From Psychromonas sp. Urea-02u-13 (GTDB taxonomy: Bacteria; Pseudomonadota; Gammaproteobacteria; Enterobacterales; Psychromonadaceae), in contig NZ_PJBZ01000077.1 of the NCBI RefSeq assembly GCF_002835995.1, forward strand, positions 1 through 36,718: a stretch of DNA of 36,718 nt. The letters are read 5' to 3'. Position 1 is the first letter of the stretch. The number at the start of each line of letters is the position of its first letter. The position numbers were made by a program, and so were the translations under genes. The notes under the pieces were generated by a model. That model made no database searches, was not told where the DNA came from, and saw nothing but the letters and a program-made list of their open reading frames with translations. This document shows, one piece after another, positions 36,639 to 36,718 of this stretch.

Positions 36639-36718
36639 TTGAAATGTAGCGTAATTAGTATCGACCTAGCAAAGAATATATTCCTAATTTGTGTGCTAGA
36701 TGAAATGCGCCAAGTTCT
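36639..36718 (+). CDS. IS110-family transposase, N-terminal start only
   Basis: A frame beginning at TTG 36639 reads KCSVISIDLAKNIFLICV and continues to the right edge (26 complete codons). The IDLAKN(I/V)F segment near the start, which holds the first catalytic Asp of the DEDD nuclease domain, is the hallmark of IS110/IS1111 transposases. An in-frame TAG at 36630-36632 rules out a start further upstream. The rest lies outside the window. The insertion sequence would begin somewhere in 36500-36640; members of this family have no clear terminal inverted repeats, so I cannot place its end. Confidence 0.75.
   Translation, partial: MKCSVISIDLAKNIFLICVLDEMRQV

Overview
The window looks like chromosomal DNA of a marine, probably cold-adapted gammaproteobacterium. 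It is AT-rich and carries two large chemoreceptors, TRAP transport, a ProVWX osmoprotectant importer, FrmA/FghA formaldehyde detoxification and PBP1B. The overall look is Psychromonas-like within the Alteromonadales or Vibrionales. That genus guess is inference from protein style; no rRNA is present. No tRNA, rRNA or CRISPR array was found. One mobile element, the start of an IS110-type transposase gene, is cut by the right edge.

Layout. 1-1415 (minus): a polar amino-acid ABC importer, with a permease cut by the left edge and a binding-protein gene interrupted by a 10-bp tandem repeat. 1896-3806: chemoreceptor. 3910-7358 (minus): thiol oxidoreductase, PBP1B, and a TPR lipoprotein that may activate PBP1B. 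7743-10671: TAXI-type TRAP transporter (binding protein plus fused permease). 10825-12606: Atm1-type ABC exporter. 12603-14808 (minus): small P-loop kinase-like protein, HAD phosphatase, uridine kinase. 15195-16295: M50 membrane protease. 16445-19837: a candidate zinc-regulated ABC system with a near-consensus Zur box, an ATPase, a permease with a very large histidine-repeat loop, and a DUF3299 protein. 20127-23466: exported amidohydrolase followed by decayed AraC and porin genes. 23622-25946: second chemoreceptor. 25947-26245: tandem array of hairpin repeats. 26246-28486 (minus): FghA and FrmA, with a divergent LysR regulator at 28657. 29706-32171: PAS/EAL/CBS gene broken by one in-frame stop. 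32348-33070: DsbA-like lipoprotein. 33280-36449 (minus): proXWV. 36639-36718: IS110 transposase start.

Themes. At least four loci show recent-looking lesions: repeat expansion, a frameshift, a deletion fusion and a nonsense codon. This points to ongoing loss of regulatory and uptake functions, or in part to phase variation or assembly errors. Several operons carry a hairpin just downstream of the binding-protein gene, a common way to make more binding protein than permease. The strongest candidate for an under-described system is the Zur-box/ABC/His-repeat/DUF3299 cluster at 16445-19837. The TPR lipoprotein next to PBP1B and the repeat-disrupted binding protein are the next most interesting.
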